Origin: Halovenus rubra
Lineage (GTDB): Archaea; Halobacteriota; Halobacteria; Halobacteriales; Haloarculaceae
Reading direction: 5' to 3'
NCBI RefSeq assembly: GCF_026586665.1
Contig: NZ_JAODIY010000004.1
Location: forward strand, 1-64,000
DNA length: 64,000 bases
Every line of letters begins with the position of its first letter. Within the stretch, counting starts at the first letter, position 1. Positions 45,593-55,058 of the stretch are shown one piece after another. The position numbers were made by a program, and so were the translations under genes. A model generated the notes under the pieces. That model did not search any database and was not told the DNA's origin. It worked only from the letters and a program-made list of their open reading frames with translations.

Positions 45593-46600
45593 ATGAGTTC
45601 GCTCGAACAAGCTAATGAAGTTTACAACAAGTATGGTGCATACGAGTTGATGAAGAGAGGTATTAGTGAGGGACTTCGACACCTTTCTGCACCGTATGAG
45701 AACCTACAAACAGAAGACCAGTGGGTCGGTGCAAAGTATTACGGGAACTTCGCAGGATTTCATAATAACTTTGGAGGGAATCTAGCAGAGACTAAATGTA
45801 GAACTGCCTCGGGTAATCCCCCACAAATAGAGACAACACAAGAGAGCGAAGAGCTAGAGGCTGCGATGGAACTACGGCATAATGGATACACTAAAATCGG
45901 AAATATTTACGATGAAGACGTAATTGATGAAGTTGTCTCACGGTATAATAACATAATCGAGAACAAAGAGCACACAAAGTCATCACATTCGAACGATCCG
46001 GGTGATGGAAACGTGTATATACGAGGTATCGACAGTCCACAAGAAGAGTACTTTCCAGAAGCTGAGCAGTTAGTGACAGAAAAGGTCAAGAACATATTGC
46101 GGAACTACTACCGTTCTCATATACAAATTCGGAACCTTCGGGCATACCGCACGCATCATATTCCTCCCGAACTTATGGAGTCAAAAGAAGTGTATAACAA
46201 CCACTGGCACTGTGACGGAAAAACAAGCGACCATATCAAATTGTTCGTCTGTCTCGGAGAGACAACGGAAGAAGATGGTCCGTTGCATATCATGCCAAAA
46301 AAATACACCCGAGAATATGCAAAGCGGAACGCGAGCTTCGACCGTGAAACCGACGGTGCCCCGAATAATGTAGTAGAAGAACACGGAGAGCCAGTCAAGT
46401 TTACTGGAGTGGCAGGTGATGTCATGCTTGCAAATACACAGACCTGCCTTCACCGAGCCGGCGTTCCAGACGAAGGTCGTTCTCGGGACCTCGTTCAGCT
46501 TTACATTGCACCATCGTCGGAACCATTGCCTGAAAACTGGATTGACAGTGAACTTGAAGGCGCCGACCCGAACGTCTGGAGCAGACTACTCAAGTACTGA
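45593..46600 (+). CDS. PhyH-like Fe(II)/2-oxoglutarate dioxygenase
   Basis: A 335-residue protein of the phytanoyl-CoA dioxygenase superfamily. The iron-binding facial triad is visible: HxD in YNNHWHCDGKTSDHIK (about residue 202-204) and the distal histidine in NTQTCLHRAGVPDEGRSRDL, where the following arginine would hold 2-oxoglutarate. The N-terminal 80 residues, with MSSLEQANEVYNKYGAYELM and ENLQTEDQWVGAKYYGNFAG, are not part of the catalytic core. It lies in the glycan island and overlaps the next gene by one base. It may hydroxylate a glycan or lipid; the substrate is unknown. Confidence 0.8.
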   Translation: MSSLEQANEVYNKYGAYELMKRGISEGLRHLSAPYENLQTEDQWVGAKYYGNFAGFHNNFGGNLAETKCRTASGNPPQIETTQESEELEAAMELRHNGYTKIGNIYDEDVIDEVVSRYNNIIENKEHTKSSHSNDPGDGNVYIRGIDSPQEEYFPEAEQLVTEKVKNILRNYYRSHIQIRNLRAYRTHHIPPELMESKEVYNNHWHCDGKTSDHIKLFVCLGETTEEDGPLHIMPKKYTREYAKRNASFDRETDGAPNNVVEEHGEPVKFTGVAGDVMLANTQTCLHRAGVPDEGRSRDLVQLYIAPSSEPLPENWIDSELEGADPNVWSRLLKY

Positions 46601-47556
46601 TGCCTTCGATTACTGCCACGGTGAGAGAACGCTATCAGAAACAGGGACTCCTCGCCGCCACATACAGTGGGGTAAGATACGGATTCGGATGGTTGAGCTA
46701 TAAACATAGAGAAATTAATAAACTAATAAATAGTAAAACCCAGACAAAATCTGGTGTTGATGTTCTTTCAGAAAGCTGGGATAACCTTCTTCTCCTTGAT
46801 GCTTGCCGGTATGATGCGTTTGCAGACTGTATCGAGATGGAGGGAAAACTCGAATCACGGATATCGAAAGGCGGGCAGAGTCTAGAGTTTCTGGAAGAAA
46901 ATTTTGATTCGGGACCGTACAATGATGTTGTTTATGTCTCTGCAAACCCCTACACAGGCAAAATCGATACAGAATTTTTCGAATTGATTAACGTCTGGGA
47001 TTCTGGGTGGAATTCAAAATACCAGACAGTACTTCCAGAAACGGTGACACAAGCGGCGATCGAAGCGCATGAGAAGTACCCGAACAAGCGGCTGATTGTT
47101 CACTATATGCAGCCACATCTGCCGTTTATCGGAGAACAGGGTATGGAGTACCGGCGAACGTATGGTCTCGACGACCCAGAGGGTGACACATCTCTGTCTG
47201 TCGGACCTGCACTCCACTATGGCTTGACAGATATAACTACCGAGGAGGCTTGGAACGGATACATAGAGAACCTCTCGATTGTGCTTGATTCGGTGGCCGA
47301 GTTGTTAGATGCCGTCGATGGAAAAAGTGTACTCACAGCTGACCACGGCGAACTGTTTGGCGAATGGATTGGGCCAGTTCCGACACCGATGTATGGCCAT
47401 ACTCCTGAGATACGGAAAGAAGAACTCGTCAAGGTTCCGTGGTTCAAGCCAGAGTTTGAGTCAAGAAGAGAGATCGTCGAAGGTTCATCAACACAGACAG
47501 CAGATTCTGACCCGGCGCCAACTAAAGATCGGTTGCGCGACCTTGGCTATCTTTGA
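46600..47556 (+). CDS. Alkaline-phosphatase-superfamily protein (sulfatase/LTA-synthase-like)
   Basis: A 318-residue enzyme-like protein. The metal-binding start LLLLDACRYDAFADCIEMEG and the later LTADHGELFGEWIGPVPTP (Asp-His) are the marks of the sulfatase/phosphopentomutase fold. The catalytic residue position is not a C/S-x-P-x-R sulfatase signature, so activity on phosphate or a phosphosugar link is as likely as on sulfate. No signal peptide is obvious. Translationally coupled to the PhyH-like gene (TGATG). The C-terminal RLRDLGYL echoes the ending HLEDLGYM of the second member at 52195. Confidence 0.8.
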   Translation: MPSITATVRERYQKQGLLAATYSGVRYGFGWLSYKHREINKLINSKTQTKSGVDVLSESWDNLLLLDACRYDAFADCIEMEGKLESRISKGGQSLEFLEENFDSGPYNDVVYVSANPYTGKIDTEFFELINVWDSGWNSKYQTVLPETVTQAAIEAHEKYPNKRLIVHYMQPHLPFIGEQGMEYRRTYGLDDPEGDTSLSVGPALHYGLTDITTEEAWNGYIENLSIVLDSVAELLDAVDGKSVLTADHGELFGEWIGPVPTPMYGHTPEIRKEELVKVPWFKPEFESRREIVEGSSTQTADSDPAPTKDRLRDLGYL

Positions 47557-47561
47557 GGTGG

Positions 47562-49037
47562 CTACTTTTCAGCCAAGAGTACCCGGTTTACTGATTCGAA
47601 CGGGAGATTTCGACTAACAATCTGTCGAAATTGACCTGATATTATCAGCAATGAGATAACATACGTTCCTGCCCCAATAAATACCAACCCAAGCACGATT
47701 GCAAAATTGTGTTGGACGATTCTGGTTTCACGGACCAGAACATCTAAGATTTTCACGAGGCACCCCATACCAAGTGCAGCAGCCACCTGATTTGCAATCT
47801 CATTCGTTGGTGGCTTGATTGTGACCACCTGAACAACCAGCAGGTAACTCACTATCAATCCAAGTAACGCAGAAGTTGCACTCGCAATTGCAGCACCGAC
47901 CCAACCAAGAGCCCAGATCAAAATGATGTTCAGGGTGATATTTGAGCCTAAAAAGACAACATTAGTCCAGAAAGCGAGGTCAGGACGGTCAATTGCGTTT
48001 AAGGAGTTTAGAAGCTGTTGGAGATATGTATAAAAGACCATAGACACAAGCAACAACCACAGTATCTCTGTTCCCTGAACAAACTCCGTGCCATATATTT
48101 TGAGTAGTCGGTCTGCCAACAGGCTACCCCCTACGAGTCCAGGAATAACAACAAACCCGCCATACGTCAGCGAATCCTCTATTAATCCTGCAGCAGCTTC
48201 TTTTGACTCTTGTGCAGATATTTCACTTATCTCAGGAAAAAGAGCTGTGCTGACTGCTACTCCAAACATATCGAGAAATTTCGTAATTGTCCAGGCTACA
48301 GAATAGATCCCAACCAACGATTTTGAAACAAAGATTCCCAAAAGAAGAATGTCAATATCGTTGTATGCTCGGGACTTGAGGCCACTTAACCAAGAGTATT
48401 TTGCGTAATTTGCGATGTTTTTAAAATGACGTAAACCTGGCATTTTTGGACGAACGGTGACAAAATAGGAACCAAGCAAGACTACCAGCAAAGCTCCCAA
48501 AGCATAGCCAAATAGCATCCCAATCAAGCCCCATCCAATAATAACGAGTGAGACTTGGATGACACTCCGTAACCCGATTTGCAGCGTTTTCAACATAGCC
48601 GATACGTGCACCAGATGCGTCGAATTCAGAACAACTCTAATATATCCTCTCAACCAATTCACCACAACTAGCCCTGAAATAACCCAGACCACTGAAACGG
48701 GAGATATTTCGGCAAATCCCTCAACGTATGACTCAAGCAAAGAATCTGCAAAGAAGATGACCACTAGTGGTACTATTATCAGTGCCCCGGACAGCAACAT
48801 TCCAGTCGACAGATAAGCGCCTGGCTCATTGCCTTCGCTTATACGCTTACTCGTCGCTTTTCCGATCCCAATATTCCCAATGAGATTAAACCAGGCCGTG
48901 AGTGCGATAATGATGGAATATATTCCGAGTACTTCTGCCCCTAACTCCCGAGCGAAATAAATAGTAGCAACAAATCCAAAGACAGAAGCTAACACCTTCG
49001 ATACAAAAGTTATGAGAGATGTTTGTCCAATTCTCAT
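47562..49037 (-). CDS. Oligosaccharide flippase (Wzx/MOP-type membrane protein)
   Basis: A 491-residue polytopic membrane protein with roughly twelve to fourteen hydrophobic segments. It starts MRIGQTSLITFVSKVLASVF and has the family pattern of a polysaccharide flippase: FARELGAEVLGIYSIIIALT near residue 30, YSWLSGLKSRAYNDIDILLL near the middle and LNALDRP-like loop LNSLNAIDRPDLAFWTN later. It would move a lipid-linked glycan across the membrane (the AglR role in Haloferax). Convergent with the gene at 46600, whose stop is five bases away. Confidence 0.9.
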   Translation of the reverse strand: MRIGQTSLITFVSKVLASVFGFVATIYFARELGAEVLGIYSIIIALTAWFNLIGNIGIGKATSKRISEGNEPGAYLSTGMLLSGALIIVPLVVIFFADSLLESYVEGFAEISPVSVVWVISGLVVVNWLRGYIRVVLNSTHLVHVSAMLKTLQIGLRSVIQVSLVIIGWGLIGMLFGYALGALLVVLLGSYFVTVRPKMPGLRHFKNIANYAKYSWLSGLKSRAYNDIDILLLGIFVSKSLVGIYSVAWTITKFLDMFGVAVSTALFPEISEISAQESKEAAAGLIEDSLTYGGFVVIPGLVGGSLLADRLLKIYGTEFVQGTEILWLLLVSMVFYTYLQQLLNSLNAIDRPDLAFWTNVVFLGSNITLNIILIWALGWVGAAIASATSALLGLIVSYLLVVQVVTIKPPTNEIANQVAAALGMGCLVKILDVLVRETRIVQHNFAIVLGLVFIGAGTYVISLLIISGQFRQIVSRNLPFESVNRVLLAEK

Positions 49038-49484
49038 GATAATAATTGGAACAGTATAGTCTCTATTTTATGTTTCAATGTCTTACTGCTTGTGTACCAA
49101 TTGCAACTTTATATTTCGTTGGATTCTAGTGGATTATCTAGTCTACATTCTGTCGACAACATGACCTTTTCTCTCAGTTATCAACACAACGCCTGAACTG
49201 ATTCAACTGGCCACAGACACCAATCGTTCTCTCACACAGCATTCTTTTTACCCAAATACACGCTTTCCTATACCGCGATTCCTTCAGTGGAGCAACTGCT
49301 ATCTCTGTGACAACGTCAATGTATCGTGCCTACCTGATTAAATAGGTCCCACTTGACAGCTCTCTCACGTCCGCTATGTCAATAGAATCAAGTAGAATCA
49401 AGAGAATTGGAAAACTGATTCAAGAAAGGGCTACTGCTGTTTTGATCTACTGACCCAAACAGCTAATTCACACCATAATTTCTG
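49038..49484. other. AT-rich gap in the glycan island with a short gene remnant
   Basis: No full gene is visible in these 447 bases, which are AT-rich on both strands and would contain the promoter of the leftward flippase. A 25-codon frame at 49376-49453 (MSIESSRIKRIGKLIQERAT) follows a TTAAAT box by about 35 bases and has natural codon content; it may be the 5' stub of a lost gene. Evidence for this stub is weak. Confidence 0.35.
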
Positions 49485-50912
49485 CTACCCCAAAACGTCT
49501 TTTTGTAGTATCTCACACTGCTTTTGTATTGCGTCGTCCAATCTATCTCCATGTTTATTACTTGGGGTAGGGTAACTCTCTTTAAAGATTGCAGTGAGAT
49601 ACGCAATCAACTCAGACTCGTATTTATCTGTGTGTACGTACTCTGAAATAGCAGACTGAAGAATATCTGATAATCTTTTAGGATCTCCTGCCTGGTATAT
49701 CTGGGGAAGGATACTATAGTGTGGTTCTCCAAAAGTGACTACTGGTTTCTTGTAGAGGGCACCCTCCAGTCCAGCTGTACCAGTAACGGTTGTAACTGCT
49801 GTAGATTGTTTGATTAGTTCATGAGAATCTACATTTGGGTGAATAAGTGTGGTGTTCGGAAGATCGCTAATCTCTTTATAATATTTTGGATTTCGAGTTT
49901 TATAATTATACAATGCTGGGTGCTCTTTTACATATAATCTATGATTAATTGGCAAACTCTTGCTAATATTTCGAATGACATCTGGTAACTCGACATACAT
50001 TGGTGCCTTGACCATCGTAGACGCTTCTGGCTGTAGGTGTAATGGAAAATAAACGTACTTTTTGTCGTAGTTCGGTTTTTTGAACAGACTTTTCTTTTTA
50101 ATGTACTTTCTCCAGAACAACCGCTTGAGAGACACTTTTATTCGGTTTCGCGTCGTACCGTGATAGAAATCGTTCTTGTAATATCGAAAATTCTTTTCAT
50201 ACCAGTACTCAACCGCTTCTTGAAGCTTTGATGATTCTTTTTCTGGCGAAGAGTCTCCGCCGGTATATCCCGGTGTAAGACCTTCTGTACGGAACTTATT
50301 CAGAAACGTGGTCGCTTTCTCGTGAGAGTCTGGGTACTTCTTTCCAGCATTAGATTCTATCTGGTTGTACCGATTCCAGATCGCCTCAAACTGATCGGAC
50401 ACTGTCTTTTGCAATCCTTTCCGGTCAAGGACCCTTGTATGCCCTTTTTGTACGGCAGTTCCGTAATCTTCCGTAACAATTCGGAAAGGTATCCAAGTGT
50501 AGGCCGAATCCACGTCCGACGTCATGTATACGTCTGGCTCAAACCTCTCAAAAGTCTTGATGAAAAAGTCAAACCACCCACGGAGTAACGCCTTTTGCTT
50601 CTTTGGAGGGTACTCAGTATATTTTCGATCCGCCAGCAGCGCAGGCCATAAGTTAGGAACTCCATAGCGGTCTTCAAGCTCTGCAAGCTTCACAGATGTG
50701 GCCTGTTGTTCCGTAATTGTATTATGTAGGTCCTGCACGCAGTACAGTGGATCATAATTAACCTCGTCTTGCTGTTTGAGAAATTTGTATGCCCTCCGCC
50801 CTACAACTGTAGCTCCCACCTTGTCTACACTGGCACGATTGAGTAGCTCACAGGTCACGTCATGATACGCCTCCGTCGAACCCCAATTGTAGTTTATGAA
50901 CAGGTTTGTCAT
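49485..50912 (-). CDS. Capsule polysaccharide synthesis-like protein
   Basis: A 475-residue cytosolic protein with the GT-B-like core of KpsS/capsule-synthesis proteins. Visible segments are YVYFPLHLQPEASTMVKAPM near residue 290, LYVKEHPALYNYKTRNPKYY near 340, and TTVTGTAGLEGALYKKPVVT near 393, the nucleotide-sugar-phosphate binding region of the family. The N-terminal half is charged and less conserved. The role is probably transfer of a sugar or polyol phosphate onto a surface glycan. Alone on its strand, divergent from a GT4 gene. Confidence 0.8.
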   Translation of the reverse strand: MTNLFINYNWGSTEAYHDVTCELLNRASVDKVGATVVGRRAYKFLKQQDEVNYDPLYCVQDLHNTITEQQATSVKLAELEDRYGVPNLWPALLADRKYTEYPPKKQKALLRGWFDFFIKTFERFEPDVYMTSDVDSAYTWIPFRIVTEDYGTAVQKGHTRVLDRKGLQKTVSDQFEAIWNRYNQIESNAGKKYPDSHEKATTFLNKFRTEGLTPGYTGGDSSPEKESSKLQEAVEYWYEKNFRYYKNDFYHGTTRNRIKVSLKRLFWRKYIKKKSLFKKPNYDKKYVYFPLHLQPEASTMVKAPMYVELPDVIRNISKSLPINHRLYVKEHPALYNYKTRNPKYYKEISDLPNTTLIHPNVDSHELIKQSTAVTTVTGTAGLEGALYKKPVVTFGEPHYSILPQIYQAGDPKRLSDILQSAISEYVHTDKYESELIAYLTAIFKESYPTPSNKHGDRLDDAIQKQCEILQKDVLG

Positions 50913-51128
50913 GAATTCCTGTGCTTTGAATATTCTGTGTTACTATTGTAATATGCAGGCAGATACTCAGCGTTTTGTAAACAGTCTATACACATACTCT
51001 CCTAGCCTAATTGTATCTGTTATCTGCTACAAAAAGCCGATACATAACTGTCCCGATTTGCCTTGTTTTCTGTGTGTTACATTAGTACCGAAAACTAAAT
51101 TCCCATCCGCGTATCATGATGATTCAAT

Positions 51129-52169
51129 ATGAATGTATTGCACGTACTTGGAAATATTAGCGGAACAACGATTCCGGTAGAGATTGCGTCTGCAACTGAT
51201 AGACTTCCGGACACAAATGTTTCTCTGGTCTCGAAGGACCCATTACCTCAAGAGCTCCCAGACACCGTCGAGAACGATCAAGTACTCACTGATTTGTGCG
51301 GGTTCGACGACTTTAGTACATTACTACACGATGTGGGAAAGCGATACGATATCGTTCACACCCACACTGTCGCGGAGGCGGCAAAGGTCGGATACCATGC
51401 AATCAGACAACCAATTCATCACGTCAATACACAGCACGGCCACCTTCACTATACTCGTGAAGAAAAAGTCAAAAACATACCTGGTCTCCTGCTAGCAGAC
51501 ACAATTATTTACAACTCGCAGTGTACGTCACGCTCATACAATCTGATTGAAAAGGCTCTCAAATCTCGGGCCAATGAATACGTGGTGCATAATGGTGTAA
51601 ATATCGATGCAATTCAGTCTTCTCCAACTCCTACCAGTACGTCTCAAACTGTGGTAACTGCAACGCGGCTCATCAAACGAAAAAATCTTGGAACGTTGAT
51701 TCGGGCAATCGCACACACTGATAACATCTCGCTTCGGATTATTGGTGATGGGCCATATAAATCAGAACTACAGCAGATGACGCGGAAAGCTGGCGTTGAA
51801 TCACGGGTTGAATTCCTTGGTTATCTTCCAGACCGACAAGACGTGTATGCTGAAATCGCAAACGGAGATGTGTTTGCCCTGCCTTCGCACGGAGAGGGGT
51901 TCTGCGTTGCAGTCACAGAAGGGATGGCTGTTGGTCTGCCAGTTGTTGTCAGTGATATCCCGATATTTCATGAGGTTGTTGGTGATGCGGGTGTTTTTGT
52001 TGACAGAACAGACCCAGTGTCAATTGCAAACGCTCTTCGAGAACTCCTTGAGAATCCACAAAAAGCCCAGACGATTGGTGAACAGAACCGCACCCGTATC
52101 AGAGAGGAGTTCACGCTGGAAGACTGTGCTCGTGGCTATCGTGACGTGTATCGAGCAGAGCTCAGTTAA
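51129..52169 (+). CDS. Family 4 glycosyltransferase
   Basis: A 346-residue GT-B transferase. It starts MNVLHVLGNISGTTIPVEIA, has IVHTHTVAEAAKVGYHAIRQ in the N domain, VVTATRLIKRKNLGTLIRAI at the start of the C domain, and the donor-binding motif SHGEGFCVAVTEGMAVGLPVVVSDIPIFHEV with the E-x7-E. The C-terminus is FTLEDCARGYRDVYRAELS. Substrate is not readable. It is in the glycan island between two leftward genes. Confidence 0.9.
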   Translation: MNVLHVLGNISGTTIPVEIASATDRLPDTNVSLVSKDPLPQELPDTVENDQVLTDLCGFDDFSTLLHDVGKRYDIVHTHTVAEAAKVGYHAIRQPIHHVNTQHGHLHYTREEKVKNIPGLLLADTIIYNSQCTSRSYNLIEKALKSRANEYVVHNGVNIDAIQSSPTPTSTSQTVVTATRLIKRKNLGTLIRAIAHTDNISLRIIGDGPYKSELQQMTRKAGVESRVEFLGYLPDRQDVYAEIANGDVFALPSHGEGFCVAVTEGMAVGLPVVVSDIPIFHEVVGDAGVFVDRTDPVSIANALRELLENPQKAQTIGEQNRTRIREEFTLEDCARGYRDVYRAELS

Positions 52170-52194
52170 CCCGACACTCTACGGTTGGATACGT

Positions 52195-53172
52195 TCACAT
52201 GTATCCTAAGTCTTCGAGGTGGCTTTTGACTTGATTATCTGTCTTATCTTCTTGTTCGTTATCGCTCCATCGAGACCCGGTCTGGTGGCTTCGGTGTCCA
52301 AGAGACGACTCGATGACGTTACGGACACCAGTAACACTAGAAATATTGGCGAGCAGATCTGGGTCAGTACTTGAGATCATCGCTTCTTCTGTATGTAAAC
52401 CGTCCTGAAGTCCATGGTCACTCACAAGAATTAGCACATCCTTGTCTGTGAGGTCATCGAGGAGTTCACCGACAAACTGGTCAATCTCCTCATATGCCTG
52501 TCGTTGCATTTCGGGCCGATCGTGAGAGACATGTCCAATCAGGTCAAGGCCACTGGTGTACCCAAATACCAGTTGGTTCTGCTGGCTCCTGACAGCGCGG
52601 CGGACACGCGCGATACGAATCATAACCATTTCTATGCACATCTCGTAAAATTCGGCCACATCTGACGAAGTGTGTCCTCCTTTTGCCTCTGGATCTCGCT
52701 CAAAAAGGTCTCCCATTCTTCGCCGAAGTTGGTGTTCGCGGTCCTCTGAATCCGGATCCGTAACGTAATTTGGAACACCAATTACTTCGGCGACAGCCTC
52801 ATCGAACACCGTTGAAAGACCGTTCTCCTCGTAGTAGGTTGCTGGAATCCGAAATGCATCTTGTGACGTATTGTTCAGTAACCACGCCCCCAACCTTGTC
52901 TGTAGGCTATCGGGGATTGCATAGTCACTCACTCTAGAGGCCGTCTTGAGAAGCGAACTTTCCCAAGCAACACCGTCATCAAGCAATATTCCATGTTCGT
53001 CAGGCTTTTTTCCCGTAATAATCGTTGGCCAGAGTTCGTGGGTGCTTGGATCACCCGCCGAACTGACAATTGTCTCGATCCGCTCGAACTGGTTAAGTGT
53101 CAGATTTGGATACTTTTCACGACCAACCAGATCCGGGTCGAGTGCATCGATACCAAGAACGACTACAGTCAT
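52195..53172 (-). CDS. Alkaline-phosphatase-superfamily phosphodiesterase-like protein
   Basis: A 325-residue cytosolic protein of the type I phosphodiesterase fold. It begins MTVVVLGIDALDPDLVGREK with the metal aspartate, has ELWPTIITGKKPDEHGILLD with the threonine nucleophile, FGYTSGLDLIGHVSHDRPEM and DVLILVSDHGLQDGLH with further metal ligands. No signal peptide. It is the second member of the superfamily in the island and shares the C-terminal DLGY ending with the first. It faces the GT4 gene at 51129, with a 25-base gap between stops. Confidence 0.85.
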   Translation of the reverse strand: MTVVVLGIDALDPDLVGREKYPNLTLNQFERIETIVSSAGDPSTHELWPTIITGKKPDEHGILLDDGVAWESSLLKTASRVSDYAIPDSLQTRLGAWLLNNTSQDAFRIPATYYEENGLSTVFDEAVAEVIGVPNYVTDPDSEDREHQLRRRMGDLFERDPEAKGGHTSSDVAEFYEMCIEMVMIRIARVRRAVRSQQNQLVFGYTSGLDLIGHVSHDRPEMQRQAYEEIDQFVGELLDDLTDKDVLILVSDHGLQDGLHTEEAMISSTDPDLLANISSVTGVRNVIESSLGHRSHQTGSRWSDNEQEDKTDNQVKSHLEDLGYM

Positions 53173-53209
53173 GCGTCGGAGTACCTGTGCACAACAGTTA
53201 TACGTTTCG

Positions 53210-54358
53210 TCACTTCAACGAAATCTCCTGTAAGATATTCTCGTAACGACTGACAGCTGCCTTGAAGCTGTACTCGGTCTCGATCAGCTCTCGTGCTGCC
53301 CTACTAATGTCATCTATCTCTTCGCTTTCGAGAATCGCTGTCACTTCATCTGCAAGAACCGTGGAATCAACCTGATGCATTATAAACCCTGTCTCCTCGT
53401 TGTGTACGACATCTGGAACCCCCGAAACAGGCGTTGCATAGGATGGCGTTCCACAGGCCATTCCTTCAAGAACTGTCGTTGGGAGTCCTTCTGTTTCTGC
53501 AGAGGGCAACAACAACAACCGAAATCGGTTATACTGATTTGATACCTCATCGTGAGAAACCCAGCCTGGTACCTCGACTTTTCCAGCTGATATTTCTTCA
53601 GATAGTTCTTCTTCGAGATATGTCCGATACTCTCCATCACCAACGAAGACGATACGAATGTCGTCCGGAAGGTGTTTAACCATCTCCACGAGCACCGGGA
53701 TTTGCTTTTCGACATCTAATCGCCCAACGAATCCAACTGTTCGGCCACGGTCCTCAAACGGCGTTTGTACGGCGAACTCATCGGTGTCGATGAACCTGGC
53801 ACCATGGGGATAGAGTTTATCGTCGTACTGGTCTGCGCCGAGCGTCTCTGCCATCGATGGGGTATAGGTTATGATTGCGTGGGCGGTTCGGTAGCCAGCC
53901 TCTTCAAGAGTGGAAACACACTGTGCGAGAAAACGTGCTAACTGATCTGGCAACTGTCTTTCCCACCGAAGTTGGACTGATAACGCAACATCTCCCCGTG
54001 GCAGAAGTACAACCTGCTTCCCAACTAGACGAGCAACAATTATCGGGAGGAGATATGATGTCGTACCGAAAAACAGCACGATTCTCTCTTCGCGCGCCAC
54101 TAGCGACCGACACAGACGTAGCTGGTTGAGAACGAACTGAACCAGCTCGGTGATGATATGGCCGCCAGCACTACGTGAACTATACTCGATAACGTCTTGC
54201 TCTGCTCTGAGCGGTGACTCGTCGCCAATGTTGGCGGTGAGAACGACAATAGAGGTTAACTCGCTTAGTATTCGAGCCAAGTCCCGCTCATGGCTTTTTT
54301 CTTCGTGGTCTCCTCCCGGTTGCGTAACGATACAGACATCGTCTATTTCACTGGTCAT
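53210..54358 (-). CDS. Family 4 glycosyltransferase
   Basis: A 382-residue GT-B transferase. Segments are DDVCIVTQPGGDHEEKSHER, a central VVLLPRGDVALSVQLRWERQ, HAIITYTPSMAETLGADQYD, the C-domain VGFVGRLDVEKQIPVLVEMV, and the donor site LPSAETEGLPTTVLEGMACG. I chose the ATG at 54358; an in-frame GTG at 54370 adds four residues. Divergent from the acetyltransferase gene, about 230 bases apart. Substrate unknown. Confidence 0.9.
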   Translation of the reverse strand: MTSEIDDVCIVTQPGGDHEEKSHERDLARILSELTSIVVLTANIGDESPLRAEQDVIEYSSRSAGGHIITELVQFVLNQLRLCRSLVAREERIVLFFGTTSYLLPIIVARLVGKQVVLLPRGDVALSVQLRWERQLPDQLARFLAQCVSTLEEAGYRTAHAIITYTPSMAETLGADQYDDKLYPHGARFIDTDEFAVQTPFEDRGRTVGFVGRLDVEKQIPVLVEMVKHLPDDIRIVFVGDGEYRTYLEEELSEEISAGKVEVPGWVSHDEVSNQYNRFRLLLLPSAETEGLPTTVLEGMACGTPSYATPVSGVPDVVHNEETGFIMHQVDSTVLADEVTAILESEEIDDISRAARELIETEYSFKAAVSRYENILQEISLK

Positions 54359-54554
54359 CTCTTGTCTCACTTTTTAATTGGTGGAACAGCGGTCTCAAGT
54401 TGTCTCATTAGAACACTGTGTTGGACGTCGTGTCTATGTACGTACTTATGAGCGGACAAATTGAGTGTATCGGTTCACGTGTAACCTCCGCCCTTGGATA
54501 CGCTGTTCGACATAGACTGTTCGACTCTCCAAGCGGAGCATTGACCAACCTACG

Positions 54555-54564
54555 TTTATAATAA
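54555..54564 (+). promoter_or_regulatory. TATA box of the acetyltransferase gene
   Basis: TTTATAATAA lies 23-32 bases before the ATG at 54587, predicting a leaderless transcript and favouring that start over the GTG at 54569. Confidence 0.6.
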
Positions 54565-54586
54565 TCGCGTGCAAACGAGACATGAT

Positions 54587-55039
54587 ATGACGTTAGTATC
54601 TCGATTCATTAGGCGTGTAGAGTCAGATGGACTACTAATGACACTCCATCTGACAGTTGCGTATCTAATTGGAATAAACTTAATAAATATATACAACGCT
54701 ATCCGCTTCCGTAAACACAAGATTTTCACATCCTGTGATATATCGATACCACTCCCACAGAGTACAACATTGCCACACCCAGTTGGTATCGTAGTTGGGC
54801 ACGAGGTAGAGATCGGTAAAAACGTTCGGATTCAACAAAATGTCACAATCGGCAGACCTGAACCAGACCCAGAAGCGGGATATCCAACAATCGGAGACAA
54901 CGTGCGGATCGGTGCCGGATCCGTTGTGCTTGGTAATATCGAATTAAATGATGGGTGTGTTGTTGGTGCAAATGCAGTTGTGGTAGATGATGTCAGTGCG
55001 AACACAACTGTTGTTGGTGCGCCGGCCGAGGAAAAATAG
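54587..55039 (+). CDS. Hexapeptide-repeat (LbH) acetyltransferase, serine-acetyltransferase-like
   Basis: A 150-residue left-handed beta-helix acyltransferase. It begins MTLVSRFIRRVESDGLLMTL. The hexapeptide repeats run through HPVGIVVGHEVEIGKNVRIQ, then VTIGRPEPDPEAGYPTIGDN and VRIGAGSVVLGNIELNDGCV, ending VVGAPAEEK. The HEVEIG histidine is the usual catalytic position. CysE-like, but in this context it more likely acetylates a glycan sugar. Followed immediately by a carbamoyltransferase remnant. Confidence 0.85.
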   Translation: MTLVSRFIRRVESDGLLMTLHLTVAYLIGINLINIYNAIRFRKHKIFTSCDISIPLPQSTTLPHPVGIVVGHEVEIGKNVRIQQNVTIGRPEPDPEAGYPTIGDNVRIGAGSVVLGNIELNDGCVVGANAVVVDDVSANTTVVGAPAEEK

Positions 55040-55058
55040 AAGCCACCGTCCACCCTAC

